A DNA stretch of 64,000 nt, from NCBI GenBank assembly GCA_013365325.1, contig JABVXV010000076.1:62001-126000 (forward strand). The letters run 5' to 3'. The notes below the pieces were generated by a model. That model made no database searches. It was not told the DNA's origin and saw only the letters and a list, made by a program, of their open reading frames with translations. A program made the translations under genes and the position numbers. Source of the DNA: Dipetalonema caudispina (taxonomy: Eukaryota; Nematoda; Chromadorea; Rhabditida; Onchocercidae). This document shows positions 25,840 through 39,387 of this stretch, piece after piece (within the stretch, counting starts at the first letter, position 1; every line of letters starts with the position of its first letter).

Positions 25840-27776
25840 ATGTTGGGTTATCAAACGTTATCATTGGTTCTCTTATTACTGGTAAATTTATTTATTCAAT
25901 TTTATATAAGTAAACATGGTATATAATGATCGAATATACTTCTATTCTTTAGAATTTAATAATGTTCTTGCTACTAATTATAATAAAACTTGATAGATTA
26001 TTCCATCATCCGAAATATTTGATTACAGTAATTCCAGAAACATCACGAAAATGGAATCATCTCTATAATATTTGATAAAAATAAGCATGTGCAAGTAATT
26101 GCAGTGATTGATCAATTAATCAATTAATCGTTTGATCAAAATCAATTTCGCAATGAATGTGTATGAAAATATATGATGAAAGAAATGAATTTTTCTAGGG
26201 ATTGAATGAACTTATTGGTGCAAAATCTGAATTTGGTGGTATGGAAAGGATGCAAGATTCCATGAAAGGTTCCAGATTCCGAGCAAAACAAGCATTAAAT
26301 TTAATAGATGGGAATGAATTTGGTGGATTGGATGGTGTTGGATTTATGATGGAAAAGCGAGCTCTCGATTCATTAGAGGGTACAGGATTTGGAATGAGAA
26401 AGAGAGCTCTTGATGCATTGGAGGGTGAAGGATTCGGGATGAAGAAACGAGCACTGGATGCGCTAGAAGGTGAAGGATTCGGGATGAAAAAACGGGCATT
26501 GGATGCATTAGAAGGTGCAGGATTTGGATTGAGAAAGAGAGCTCTCGATGCTTTAGAGGGTGCAGGATTTGGGTTGAAGAAACGAGCACTTGATGCATTG
26601 GAAGGTGAGGGATTTGGAATGGAAAAGCGAGGTCTCGATGAATTGGACGGTGAGGGATTTGGATTTAAAAAACGAGCCCTTGATTCATTAGAGGGAGAAG
26701 GATTCGGGATGAAGAAGCGAACTCTCGATGCATTACAAAATGCGGGATATGGGATAAGAACGAAAATGAATAATTTAGAAATTGAAGGATTTGACAGATT
26801 ACGAAATCGTCCTTTCCAATCTTCTGGTAAATTTTCAATTTTGATATAATTACCGAAGTAAATGAACTACTAAAAATTTGAAATCTCAAAAACGAAAATT
26901 TAATGAAGTCTTGTAATAGCTGTAAATTTATTTCGGAATAATTCAATTTAAAATGTGTAAAAATATCGTTTAAAAAAAATGGATTAGTTTGCAGGTTTTA
27001 GGACTAAAGGATTCCGCACTAATCGTTATCTCACAAATGGGAGGCAATCTCATCCCAACAGGATGTTTATTTCTACCGGTAATTTTCATTTTTCTTGTTT
27101 TTTTTTATTAATTTGAAATAAAAAAGAAGACTAATTTGTAAACAAGTTCGAGGAAATCATTGAATACCATTTTTTATACTCTTCACGTCTAGATTAATTT
27201 GTTTTTGCTCCTTTAATTTCATTAACTTTTTCTTACCTCAAATTTCGAAACGATGAAATAATAGATTCAAAATAAAATTAATTACGCAAAGAAATATGAA
27301 CAGTGAAATAATCAAAAAGTTAAAGATATTTAGCAATTGATCGAGTTCACAATAACTACTACCAATTTTGAATTTTCTTTTCTTAAGAAAACAAAACTAA
27401 GACTAATTAATTGCACATTTTCAGCAAAATTTCTAAAATGAAGTATCAAAATAGAAATATCATGGAACCCACATACAACTATTGAATGATCTCAAAATAT
27501 CCCAAACCGTTGTAAAATGTTTCCTTCTCTCTTCTATCGTTTAATTAATGTGATAAATACTTTTATGTCCATTTTTGTGTGAACAACAAAGCAAAAAACC
27601 ACATTGATAATAAATTTATTTTGCAAAAAAAAAAAACGAAATCAAAAATGCTTTTTGTCAATGAATTCTAAAATTCGATTCGCATTCTTTTTATTTCACT
27701 TTTGCATAATTCCCATGCGGAAATGTTACGATTTAATCTAATCTCTTGCTTTACAGTATGCGCTAATGAAGCTTAG
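25840..27776 (+). CDS. nlp-14: orcokinin-type neuropeptide precursor NLP-14
   Basis: Exons 25840-25881, 26199-26826, 26995-27078 and 27757-27776 give about 257 residues. Exon 1 encodes a hydrophobic signal segment (MLGYQTLSLVLLLL). Exon 2 carries nine cassettes separated by Lys-Arg: ALDSLEGTGFGM, ALDALEGEGFGM (twice), ALDALEGAGFGL (twice), ALDALEGEGFGME, GLDELDGEGFGF, ALDSLEGEGFGM and TLDALQNAGYGI. The (A/G)LDxLxGxGFG pattern matches C. elegans NLP-14 and arthropod orcokinins. The first six cassettes after KR are followed by K/R residues for carboxypeptidase trimming. No Gly immediately precedes the KR, so amidation is not expected. A spacer with related GFGG/GVGF motifs precedes the repeats, and a basic tail follows. 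The tiny last exon (VCANEA) is the least certain part. It is secreted and processed by proprotein convertase in neurons. Confidence 0.9.
26355..26759 (+). repeat. nine 45-bp coding repeats of nlp-14
   Basis: Each 45-bp unit encodes one 15-residue cassette including its KR. Identity is highest in the middle cop­ies and lowest in the last (TLDALQNAGYGI). This pattern fits expansion by unequal exchange with decay at the 3' edge. Confidence 0.92.
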
Positions 27777-28538
27777 GCATAGTTAGGAAAATTATTTTTT
27801 ATATTTGGGAAAATAATTGACATTACAATAATTCAATTTATTCAATTGGGATTACTGCCTTCATTTTAAAATGTCACTATTGATATTTTGCTGCATCTGT
27901 AAATATGTCGCTATTGCAATTCCAACGAATATTGAAGTATGTAATGTAAATACATGCAGCATGCAGCATGCAACATATATATATATATCAGTGATACCTG
28001 AGAAGGAAGAAAAAAAATTGCTCAAAAAAGATCAATCAATATCCAAATATAAGCAACGATAATGCAGTAATCATGTAATTTAATCGTGATATTGTAGAAA
28101 TATTATCAAAAATGTGGACGAATAAATGATAGATTACTTATAAGATGAATATATGGACAGGTAAATAGAACCTAATAACACCTGAGGATGATTAGAAAAT
28201 TTGACTAAACAAATAGATAAAGATAGGTATATCTGAATGTTCATGGATGAAGGATCATTGGAAAAAATCAGCAAAAATCTGTTGTTTTTCCGCATAATGA
28301 TGATACTAGCTAAAACAAAGATAACAAGTATTTATTTAATTAGACAAACGTGCGAATAGAGAAAGTAATCATCAATATCGTGATCAACCCAAAATATGAT
28401 TTCTGAATTTTTTAATTTAACAATTTCCACTTGCAGTTTAGATCGCCAAATAAATGCTCTGTTACTTGTCGGGATTTAAATGAATCGAACGAGGTATTTG
28501 ATCAAGTTGCATTTCGCTGAAACCTGTAAAATTACTCG
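27777..28538. other. intergenic, convergent 3' ends of nlp-14 and ADAMTS gene
   Basis: No gene supported. A short plus-strand stretch at about 28438-28494 is flanked by TTGCAG and a GAG/GTATTT donor, and reads FRSPNKCSVTCRDLNESNE. It may be an unplaced exon, but neither neighbour joins it in phase. A (TA)n run lies at 27975-27987. Confidence 0.4.
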
Positions 28539-31500
28539 TCATTCAAAATTATTGCTCGATTTCATAGACAATTGATTCTTTTTCTTTACAAAACTAAAAA
28601 CTTGCAGTTTATTCTGATGATTTAGCAGATTGTTACTTTTGCAAAACAAATTGGGACATTTGCGCTGTCGAATATCGTACCTTAAGGTACAATTACATGA
28701 TTCGGTTAGTTTCAGAGATGGCCAATGTCCAGAATTATTTTCGCATTTCTAAAATTAAAAGAGTTAATTTATTTGTAAATATCTCTAATGAGGTAATGCG
28801 AGAAACCGTTATAATTTATGTTACATATAATTTATATTAAAATGATACCTTTAAGAAGGTGAGTAAATGAATGATCGAATAAGTTAATGAAGTATTAAAT
28901 GATTTAATATTTGCGTATTTTATGGATAAGCTAACCTTTAAGAAACAAATTCGAGTATGTCTATAATTTTCTTTTATACTACATGTTGGACAAATTCTGA
29001 TACGTCGTTCTACGCCAAAACCGCAAGAAGTTGAGCATGCTGACCATTCACTCCATTGTAGATTATTTGCTAAAATAAATACGATTATATTTATTATTAT
29101 CTTGCATTTTTTATTTTTCTATGCTTAATAAGTTTGCATTCCATATTTTGTCAAGTTTCATTACTGAGCAAATGAATTCGTTTTGTCTCATTTATTCAAC
29201 AAATAAATAAATTTCAAATCTAATTTAATTAATAATCAATTAAGCTCTAAAATAGCTTTTATATATCATACAATTATCGTTATGTAAAATTTAAATACCT
29301 CTACATTTGCCATAGCAAATTCGGCGTTGTCTTCGAAATTTATTGCATCCTTTTCTGCTGATACATGCGCTCTCCCTTAAACGGAAACCTTTTTGTCCAC
29401 AAATTGAAGTCGTACAACTACTCCATTTTGACCACTTAGCCCATACTTAAAATTTCGTTTTATTTTATAAAAAGGGAAAATAATTTTCAAAAAAAAAAAA
29501 TTTACTGGAACTTGACACTGTCATAATTTATTCATTATTGTTACTCTTTGATTACATTTGCAAATAAGCATATAATTTTTTGTAAATTTCATTTATTTAG
29601 CTAGTAATAGTTATTTATTAGAGTTTGTTTATGTGATTAAACCATTGAAGTTTATTTCTTATTTAAATTAAATACTATAACTTTCATTTTTTTTTTCCCT
29701 TTCGTTTGTATGCTTCATTTTTACTTTATCCATTACTAATTTTATCCTTCGAAATTCCGAAATTTTTGTAAAATTTAAATTGCACAAATACTCGACTAAC
29801 TCTGTTCACTTTTTTGATCTGTTCCATCATTCATTACAATTTTGACATGTTTTTGCATCCGTTGCACAAAACCATTTCGCATTATTTTATTTCGGTTTGG
29901 ACAATGTGATGAGAATTCAACAATTGCTCGTCCATTACAATTCAATTTCTGTTAGCTTTGAAATTTTTTTTCTTGATTAAAAATTTAACATTAATTCAAT
30001 AAGAAATTATGAAGAATACTTCTCTAAAATCAATTTTTAACTCTTAAATTTACGTCTTTTGAAAAATAAGACTTTCAATAGTTCAAAATTAAACGTAGTT
30101 GAATTTATAAGTTTCTAAAAATTTTTGAAATATTCGAAAATAAATACTCAAAAAATTTGCGAATTTTAAAATTCTATAAATCTCTTTGGTGATTTTGGTG
30201 ATTTGTTTTTGGAATAAAGAAATAAATACCCTACAACGACCCTTGATACAGTAATGTTCTGTACCGCATGGTGTACCATCCGGAAAGATGGAAGTTGTTC
30301 GGATTAATCCATGCGGTAACAAACACCTAAAAATATATCCCATTGCAAATATTGCAAACATTTGTATACTTCATAACGATCATAATGTTTCGCCACAAAC
30401 TGCTGCATTTTTCATTATTGCATTATAACAAATTTCTTTGATTTTTCAGCTCAAATTTTGAAAATTTGAAATTTTTCTCAAAAAATTGAGAAAAACTCCG
30501 AATTTTGCAAGAAAAAATTCGATAAATCAACGGATTGCAATTAAACTTTCAGCTAATTTTTTATTAATTTAATAATTAATTGTAGTACCATATTTTACAG
30601 AGATTATCACTGTATTGCATTCCTTCTCCTGTTAAATTTTTTGTTGATGGATCACCGCTATCACGAAGTTTTGTGCAACTTTTTGTAGCAAATTGTTTGA
30701 TTGATTGTCCATTACATTTCTAGCACATAATTATCGATCATTCATTGGAGAAATTAACGAAGAAACTTGGAAATTAAATTTAAAACCGAAGATGAGATGA
30801 TAAAAAATTGTCAATAAATAGTTTGAAAAATCACTTATCATTTCATAAATTCGTTTATAGAATGGATTAAAATTGGATTAAAATTGAAGAATTTATATTA
30901 AACTCAATTTTTTTTCCTTTTTTTTGACAAATTTCTATTCTTAAGAGGATTTGAAGAAAAAATAAAAATTATGACAGCAAGCTTACATTTTTCTGACAAC
31001 GAATTCCACGTGTATCATCACCATTACAATATGAACCACCATTATTTGGACTGAAATCAAGTTAAAATTTACAGCAAAAAGTGGACAACATTTAGTTTTT
31101 TTAAAAATTTTTCAGCATTAGATGAGAGACCTATTCTCTCCCACCGCTTTATTCCTTTCTGTCGGATAAAACAAAGATGAATAATATGCTAGCCTTCCAA
31201 AAAGATTAATAAAAATTAGCATATCATTAAATTAATTTAATTCAAAATAAAAATTAACATGTTTTTCCTTCCAAATTTGACATTGAAAAAAAAAAGTGAT
31301 AACATTTGAAGAGTTCTCACTAAGGATTATTGCAAATTCTTGTTGAACGTCGTACTCTAATCTGTCCACTTATTTGACACGGAATACATCCTGTTGTGCA
31401 GCTACCACGTCCACTATCCGTCCAATCACTCCAACCACCATGACGCAGGATGGCAATTTCCGGTATTGCCATTTTACACCGACCTTCAATGCACCACTGA

Positions 31501-34500
31501 AATACAACTTGATACTATGATACCATTTGGAAATGAATATATCATCTGAAATGTAAGTATTCAACTATTTTGAAATTTTTGAATTAACAAAATTGTTGAT
31601 AATGGCTTAGTATCATATGATAATACTTCTATGAAATACATCATTCATCATCAAATTTGCATTCCCGACAAAAGTTAACAATTATTGTAGAAAATAAAAT
31701 TTGAAAAATTAAATTTAAATTACTAGTATGATTACCATTTGCTGTCCACAGTAAGAATATTCAAGTGCTGGATGAGCACTACGTATGATACCTTCACCAT
31801 TACTACACCAAATCATTTTACAAACATCCTGTCAATTTGATATAATGAAATTTCATTTAATTCAATTAATAATAATTGTAAATGTAACAATTGTTTTTTA
31901 TAGATTCATGAATGAATACTGGAATTGATTCTAAAAATTATTCGTCCTTTTCTTCGAATGGATTCTCATTTTTTTCCTTCTACCAAATTATATTAATCAA
32001 TGAAAACTTTGAAAGGATCAAAAAATAATAAAAGTTAAAAATTCCATTACATTGATATGTTCACCATGCCTAATTTGATGTTTCCAACATGTTCCATGAA
32101 ATAATATGCATTGCTCATCCAATGTATACATTTGACCGGTTAAAATTTTAGGTATCTCTTTATGTCTGATATTAGTTATCCGTAAACAATTTTCGGTTAT
32201 TTCCTCTTCATCCAATTTCTAGAACAAATAATATAGATATTATTTTAAAAATTTCTGGACTATTTTGGGATGAAATTCTTCTAAGTGAGAATAAACTGAA
32301 AAGTTTAAAAAAAAAAAAACTTTCAAATTTATAAGTGAAATATTCGGATAAAAGATTAAATCGGAAAATAATGAAAAAAAAAAATGCAAATAGCAATGAA
32401 ATACGAAATAATTTAATTGCAGCGATGTATTCATCATCTCCAAAATCATTCCATCATTTTCTATTGAAATATTTATGGTTGAATTCAAATTCCAATTTTA
32501 ATTGAAACTAAACATGTAACCAAATATTTAGTACATTTAATTCTTACGGTGATAAAATGATTTAACTCTTGAGCACTACAAGATGACCATAATGTTCGTC
32601 CAGTGCCAATCGAAGTGGACATGATACAGCATGATTCATCACAGCCATTTTCACCGTCATGTTTCATGCCCATACTTCAAGAAAAATCTTATTTTAAAGA
32701 ATTATGAAAGTTTAATTTTACAACAAAAAATAAATTTAAATTTATTTGTTGTTAATTTTGAACTAATTCTAATTGTAAACAATTTTTTGTTTTTGCAAAT
32801 AATACTAAAATTGATTATTTCAATTGTTGAGAAAGAATTTTTTTCTCATAAAATTTAGCAAAATTTCTTTGTAATGATTGAAATAAATCAAATGTTTTGT
32901 AATTTTTTTTTAGCAAACAATGAGGAATGATATTGATAAAAACTATCCTAGATAATTCTGTGATATCAAATGATATCTGTTAAGAAGTTATCACACGAAC
33001 TTATGGCCCATTTCATGTGCAACTATAAAAACAGCACTAAAATCAAGGCCTTCACTTATCGTACAACTCTTTTTCTCGCTACACATTCCATTCATTGGTG
33101 CATAACCAGCCAAGGTTCGAACTTTGCCATGATATAAATCATATCTGTAAGTGATAAGTAACGAAATTTGATAAATATAACTAATTAAGTATCAAAAATA
33201 AATTTTTACATTTCATTTATATTATATATATATATGCAGTTGAGTATAATTTATTATTTCAAATTTTGAAATTGCTTTTTTTTTTTTGTTAAAGCTATTC
33301 AACATTTATTTATAAATATCAAATGATAAAAGATTAATCTAAATGATAATGATAATGAATTATGATTAATATACCCGGTGAAGAGTAATGCATGATCCCA
33401 TCGTTTAGTATTTCTGCCATTTCGATTAATTTTAGCTTGATAAATGCAAAATAAATCTAACAAAAGTGCAGCATCACCATTTGCATGAAAATTCCGCGAC
33501 ATTTCAACCTTTTTAAGAATTTTTTTTTTTTTTTTTTTTTTTTGGAAAATTTCTTCAACTGTTTTTGTTATTTTTTTTTAATTTTTCAAATTTAATTGAA
33601 TAATTAAGACTATTGAAAAAAAAAAGAATCTTCTTAATCTTTTTATAAACCTACAGGATTTATATGTTACGTACTTCTACATTTTAAGATATGATTAATT
33701 GAACTAATTATTAACTAATTAATATGATTGTTTTCGTATTTAATTAAACCAATTTAATAACATATAATCCTATTTTTATATTTATAATTTAGTAAATCTT
33801 GTGTTAATTGCTGATGTGATCTAATTGATTGTCATAGTTTGAGGCAAAAATTTTCGCATACATGATTTCTATATAAAATTCCCGAATATTATTAAATATG
33901 TCAACGTATTTATCATCTGTAGAAATTTCAACAATACTTGTTTTTTTTCTTTTTTTTGTTTTATAACAATTTAAAAATATCAGAAAAAAAAAAAAGAAAA
34001 TACCGGTGGCACTTTCATTACAGCGTAATGATTTACAACTAATTGAATTGATTGCTTCAATGATGAATGTCGAAACAAAGCATTAATCTGTAATGATTAG
34101 ATGATATTTATATTTTGTTTAGTAATAAATATGAATAAATATCAGTTTCTGTTAATGTAATATCAAAAAAAAAAAAAAGCCTTGTTGCTATAGCAAAGGA
34201 TTTTATTAAAAGGTTCATAAATTTATTGATGTCTTATTAATGAATTATTCCTATAGCAAATATTTTAACTTTTGAGTGTCACTATCAGTAGCAAATTAAC
34301 GATTTAATTTGGTTTGTTTTAAAATTAAAAGATAATTTATTTAAAATATACATTGTTTATAATAGCATATGCATAATTTTGAAGGATCGAATCCGCTTTG
34401 CTACCAAATAATTGCTGAAAATGTATCCAAAGAGCATCATCAATAAATAGGCCAAGCTCAATTATTAGTTCGTCGTTTCTGAAATGAAAACTTTTTATAA

Positions 34501-35986
34501 AATATTCCAAGATTTCTCAAATTCGTTTCTTTTTTTTGATTATAACAGCATGGAATAATATGCAAATGACATTTGAATGATAACATTTTTTTTTGATAGT
34601 TTTACCATTTAAAAATAATACCTTAATTTACTGTCGATCGATGAAGGAAGTAAATTTTCGACTGTTTGCCAGTGAGATTCTAAAAATTAATTTACCGAAA
34701 AATAGGTTTCATGTAGTAGCGCTTCTTTATCATTTCTTCTTTTATTTAAACAATTTCGAAATTTTAAAAAAGCAATCTTTTCATTATAAATTAATATTCA
34801 TATTTATTACCAAGCAAAACTTTCAGTCGAATTACAATTCCTTGCAAAATCAAAACCAAAAATTCATGTAAAAAGTAGACTTTAAATTATTTAGTTTACT
34901 GTTGACGCATTGTAAAATATTCAAAATTGCAATATATTTTATGAAGTTGAAAAAAACATAACAAAAATAAAATTATTATTATTCAAATTTAACTGGTATA
35001 TATCTGAAGTTACTATTTGCTACAATCATCAGTATTTGGTTTTTACTGATTAGTTTGAAGTAAATTGTTTAAGGTTAATTTTACGTCATTCTATATTTGC
35101 CAAATGATGTTTAGTATATAATATTGAAATAAGCAGAATTTTTTTCTTTTCCTCATAAAATATATTATTTTATCACAATAAAGTATTTATTTTGAAACAT
35201 AATCCATCGACGATTGAAAAGCATTTTTTTGTTTTCAAACAAATCCATAAAAAATTCATTTTATTTGTATCATCTTATTATCATTTGTACATTATTTACT
35301 TACAACTGTATCATGAAGCTTAGGCATTAAACTGTTTAAATTTTGAAAAATAGATTTAAAAGTTTAAGAATTTCAAAAGTTCATTTTGAAAAGAGCAGTC
35401 AATTGAAAGTAATAATTTTTTTTATCATTTTTCCATAGATTATATTATTGGTAAGTTTTATTCCATTAAAATAATTCCGTCGATAATTTTTTTGTAATTT
35501 TCTGTTGCAATTTCAATGTAATTTTCATTGAATATTTCAATTTTGTAATTCAAATTCTTAAATAAACAGCTTATTTAATTACATGCAAAGATTAATAATT
35601 TCCATTTCGAATTAACATTAAATAAAACAATGGCTATGATCAACAACTGGATTTTTCTTTATTGCCAGAACATATTTTTAAGTGTGTGAAATTGGGCATT
35701 AGTAATTTTGGATCAAAATGAAAATATAAATATATTTAAATGTGCAAAATACATGGATTTGTCATAAAAAATTTCAAATTATTGAAATTTCAAAATTAAA
35801 GCTTTAAAATCAATTCAGGGCAATTTTGAAAAACCAAAAGAAATTTAGCAATTTTCAATTATTTGCAACAATCTACAATTTAAAATGTAATCTACCTGAC
35901 TTCAAGTTTGAGTATAAAGTGTCATTGTGCTCCAACTGTTGCTTTTGCGACAAATGAGCATTTGATAAGATTTGTTCAGCATTGAC
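28539..35986 (-). CDS. ADAMTS-family secreted metalloprotease (5' end missing)
   Basis: Exons: 35986-35896, 34679-34622, 34478-34352, 34087-34004, 33508-33375, 33144-33001, 32674-32548, 32218-32051, 31828-31736, 31496-31321, 31050-30987, 30719-30589, 30326-30230, 29948-~29801, 29445-29299, 29069-28936, 28748-28539 (about 710 residues). Order: end of prodomain, reprolysin domain, disintegrin-like (CILFHGTCWKHQIRHGEH...), first TSP1 (GGWSDWTDSGRGSC), Cys-rich/spacer, TSP1 (WAKWSKWSSC), TSP1 (WSEWSACSTSCGFGVERRIR) and a degenerate TSP1-like end with a Lys/Asn-rich tail. The zinc site HEMGHNMGMKHD and Met-turn CIMSTS are intact, so it is probably active on extracellular matrix. The first TSP1 has Gly-Arg-Gly where CSxTCG is usual. 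Signal peptide and most of the prodomain were not found; they should lie between 36000 and 39000. Which C. elegans adt gene it matches cannot be decided here. Confidence 0.9.
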
Positions 35987-36964
35987 CTGTAATAAATGGT
36001 GAAATTTTAAGGTGGAAAATAAAGAAGAAATTCCAATCAAATATTTGAATGTTAAAAACCCATAACTTTCATATTAAAAAAAAAAAAAAAAAAAAACAAA
36101 TTTCGCATCATTTTATCATATTTGTTTTCAAATATTATTGACTAAAGCAATTAATCAAAACAATTCTGACCTGAAAATTACTTTTCAAATAAAAAATTTC
36201 GTTTTTAAAAAAGAAAATGTTTATTGATCGGAAAGAGAAATTGACAAATTATTCAGTTAACACGAGCGAATGATACTCACTTGTTGTTCATTCTTTTTTT
36301 TTTCCACTTTTTTTTTTTTTTTTTGTTTTAAATGTGTCATTAAAGGAATATGAAAATGCGAATCATTAATTAATTCATTGATAATTTTTTTGAGTGATAA
36401 AAAAATAGAAAAACTACCAATAGTTTCATTCATTTTTTTTGAGATAGTATACGAAGACGAATATTAATAATGTTGTAAACCAAATACTAATTAATTGCGG
36501 TGTTTGAAATAAAAAAAACGGTTTTTTTACATCGGTTGCAATCTTTTAAAGATGAAAAACGGAAGAAAAAACAGAGAAGAAAGGTATTTGAAAATTAAAA
36601 ATTTCTTCTACTTCCGGTATATCAAAAGAATTAAAAAAGAACTGAAAAACTGATAAAAAACTATTTTACTTACTAATTTAGCTCCTGCTTAATAATAGCT
36701 TTACTATTTAGTATATTATAAAAATACCGGGAGCTCTCGGGTATTTATTACAAAGTAAGGAAGAAAAAAAAGAAAGTTTAATAATAAACTTACATAAAAT
36801 GATAAAATGGAAATGAAGAGATGAAAGAAGTGAAATAGAAAAGGCATTAATTAAGCAGAAGAAATAGCTAAATTAAATTGAAATGCAGTAATTAGTAGTA
36901 AATAATCGGCTGAACAAATGAACAAAAAATTGTCAAATTTATTTGATGAAAAGATCTGGTAAAA

Positions 36965-37065
36965 CTAATCGTCGAAACAAATATCTTGTTGAAAATTTTC
37001 GCCTTTTTGTTCTTCACCATCAAAACATGAAACTGGTCGGATAAATTCTTTGTTGTTTTTATTTA
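36965..37065 (-). CDS. possible terminal exon of an unidentified gene
   Basis: After the acceptor TTAATTCCAG there is a 33-codon open stretch reading NKNNKEFIRPVSCFDGEEQK and ending DICFDD-stop. The composition looks like protein, not AT-rich noise. It would need an upstream exon ending in phase 1, which I could not find. It could instead belong to the missing ADAMTS 5' end if spliced before the stop. Confidence 0.25.
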
Positions 37066-38257
37066 CTGGAATTAATTTGATTGCATCGCATATGTTAATT
37101 ACATGCCGGAAATTAGAAAATTTACTTTTTTATTTCCTTTTCACTAGTACTTTTCGGTTTCAATTTTCCGAACGATAGAAAAATTGGTAGAAAATAAAAT
37201 GAATCTTTTTTGATAAAATTTGCAGTGTACTATCCTCGATACAGTCGAAAGTTAGCATAATTTGACGGAAAGATAATTGCAATAGTTTCAAATTCTTAAT
37301 TAACTAAATTATAAATTTCAAGCGTTGCTAATAATTAAATTAAACTGACTTTAGTTCGAAAATCTTAATTTACAAGTTTAATTTTGTATTAAATCCTTGA
37401 AGAGAAATTATTTGGAGTAATTATATAAATATATTCCACACAAATTGTTCGGGAATATAATTTATTACTTCTCATGTTATAAACAATAAATAATGCCTTT
37501 CTGCAACCTTCTCAAGCAAACTAACAATAATCAAAACAAAAGAGATATTAGCTTTAGAATTTTTTATGTATATTTTAGGTAATTATGACATTGTTACTGT
37601 AGTAATTAATAAATCTTCATTAAGCTTTCTTTTTTCCCTTTCTCTCTTCAAAACGAAACTTTAAAACAAACATTCCTATAATCTAATATTCATTACTGTT
37701 ACAAGCAATATGAAGAAAATTCACAGAAAAGCCTTTTTTTGTTATGATTAAAATTGTGTGATTGGAAAATAATAGCAAATAATATTTAAATCAAGCATAA
37801 TTTAAATTAAAATTATAAGATTAGAAGTTCTTTGCTATATTCTTTGTTATAATAACATTAGTAATAACTGAAATGAAGCTTATTTCTTTTCCAACTGTTT
37901 GTAAGTTTTATATTTCTCCAATTTTTTTGATATTATCTTAGATAGCAAATGCTTAATTAACAATTTAATTTAAATCGGAAAATAAGTAAATTAAGAAGAG
38001 GAGAAATCGAACGGGAAATCTTACAGCAAAAAATTCCATTTGATACGAAAAAAATCTTTTTCGTAATCGAATTACAGTAAAAAGACCATTCCAAAGATTA
38101 CGATGCTAAAAGCATAATAAATTACGATAATTAGAAAATGACTCATTAACTGTACTGTACAGTTACAACTATAACATATAGCTATTATCATAATTAATTT
38201 ATTAGCACACCTTTATAGCTTACCAATTCTTTGGTTTAAGTTCAATTTGTCCATTCG

Positions 38258-38420
38258 ATCAGATCAGTGATAGTTATCAAATGCATTTAATTCTTTTATA
38301 AACCATAATTATATAATGCAAAATGACTTCGTAATTCTTTGATCAATGTTTGACTTTAACGATTGATCATATCAGTTATAATTAGCAAATGCATCAATTC
38401 TTTTATTAATCATAGTTATT
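38258..38420. repeat. diverged ~57-bp direct duplication
   Basis: Two copies, about 38258-38316 and 38363-38420, share GATCAnATCAGT, then TCAAATGCAT/GCAAATGCAT, then AATTCTTTTATnAA and CATAnTTAT. Roughly 80% alike, both noncoding. Confidence 0.6.
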
Positions 38421-39387
38421 ATAAGAAAAATTATTGATAAAAAATTCACTTTACAAGAAGTATTTTTTCTTTTTTTTTTTTAAAAACAGAGCCTATAAGC
38501 AATGCCTGAATTATCAAATAATTATAATATATGCATTATCATCATAACAACTTAATTATTCCATTTCTATCAATCTATGCTTTTGTAATTAAAAAAATAA
38601 CAACTCATCAATATTAAGGAAATATTCAAATCTTTTTATAATTAATAAAATAGCACATTATTATCAGACAATATATTTCGATGATAGATAATTTGTGATA
38701 AATCAATTTGAATCTTTGTGCTTTTTTTATTCTATTTCCTTATCATTTTAATATCTATTAATGCATTCCATTTAAGGGAAATGATCTTAAAGGAAGAATC
38801 ATAACATACGTAATGTTATCATAGCTAATCATTTCAGTTGCAAGCACACATTGTTCAAATATAAAATAAAATTTTTTATAACTAAACATCGATGTATGTA
38901 TGATGTATACAGGAAATGACAAGAATTCATATGATATAAAGACAAATTAATTGCAGAAATACTAATGAAATGCTTCCTGATTCTCGGATACTGATAGGAA
39001 GTTTTGAAACTTGTTCATGCAATGCTATCAGTATTATCACACTGATTTCATGTGATTCATGTTTGATATGTGAATATAAGCTTAGTGCAATAAAGCTTTA
39101 TTGTTCATACAAATAATATCGGAGAGAATTATTTTGTAAGCACGAATTCCCGGGGAGAGAGGGAAGTAATAATCAAATGAAATTAGTATGATATTGACAG
39201 AGAGAGAGAACAGTTATAAAGAGTCCCTTAATTAGTTTCAAGGAAATGCTCGAGAAGCGGCTCATTAATAAAACAATGAAAAACAATGCTAAAGAATTAA
39301 GATTCATTGCATTAAAATTGATAACTTTTTTGATTTTTAACCACTTTATTAAATTAGGAGAAAAAATGCAGCATTAAGAACATTGAT

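Larger units (their letters stand above)
35987..39387. other. mostly noncoding; should contain ADAMTS 5' exon(s)
   Basis: The first exons of the ADAMTS gene must lie here, but none could be assigned. A strong minus-strand donor with CAACAA before GTGAGT (about 36277-36290) is phase-compatible with exon 35986-35896 but is preceded by a poly-A stretch. Right of 37100 I see AT-rich DNA and a diverged duplication (38258-38420). Confidence 0.4.

Noticed and set aside
26344..26946. Two minus-strand ORFs over the nlp-14 repeats
   Set aside because: They are antisense shadows of the 45-bp coding repeats.
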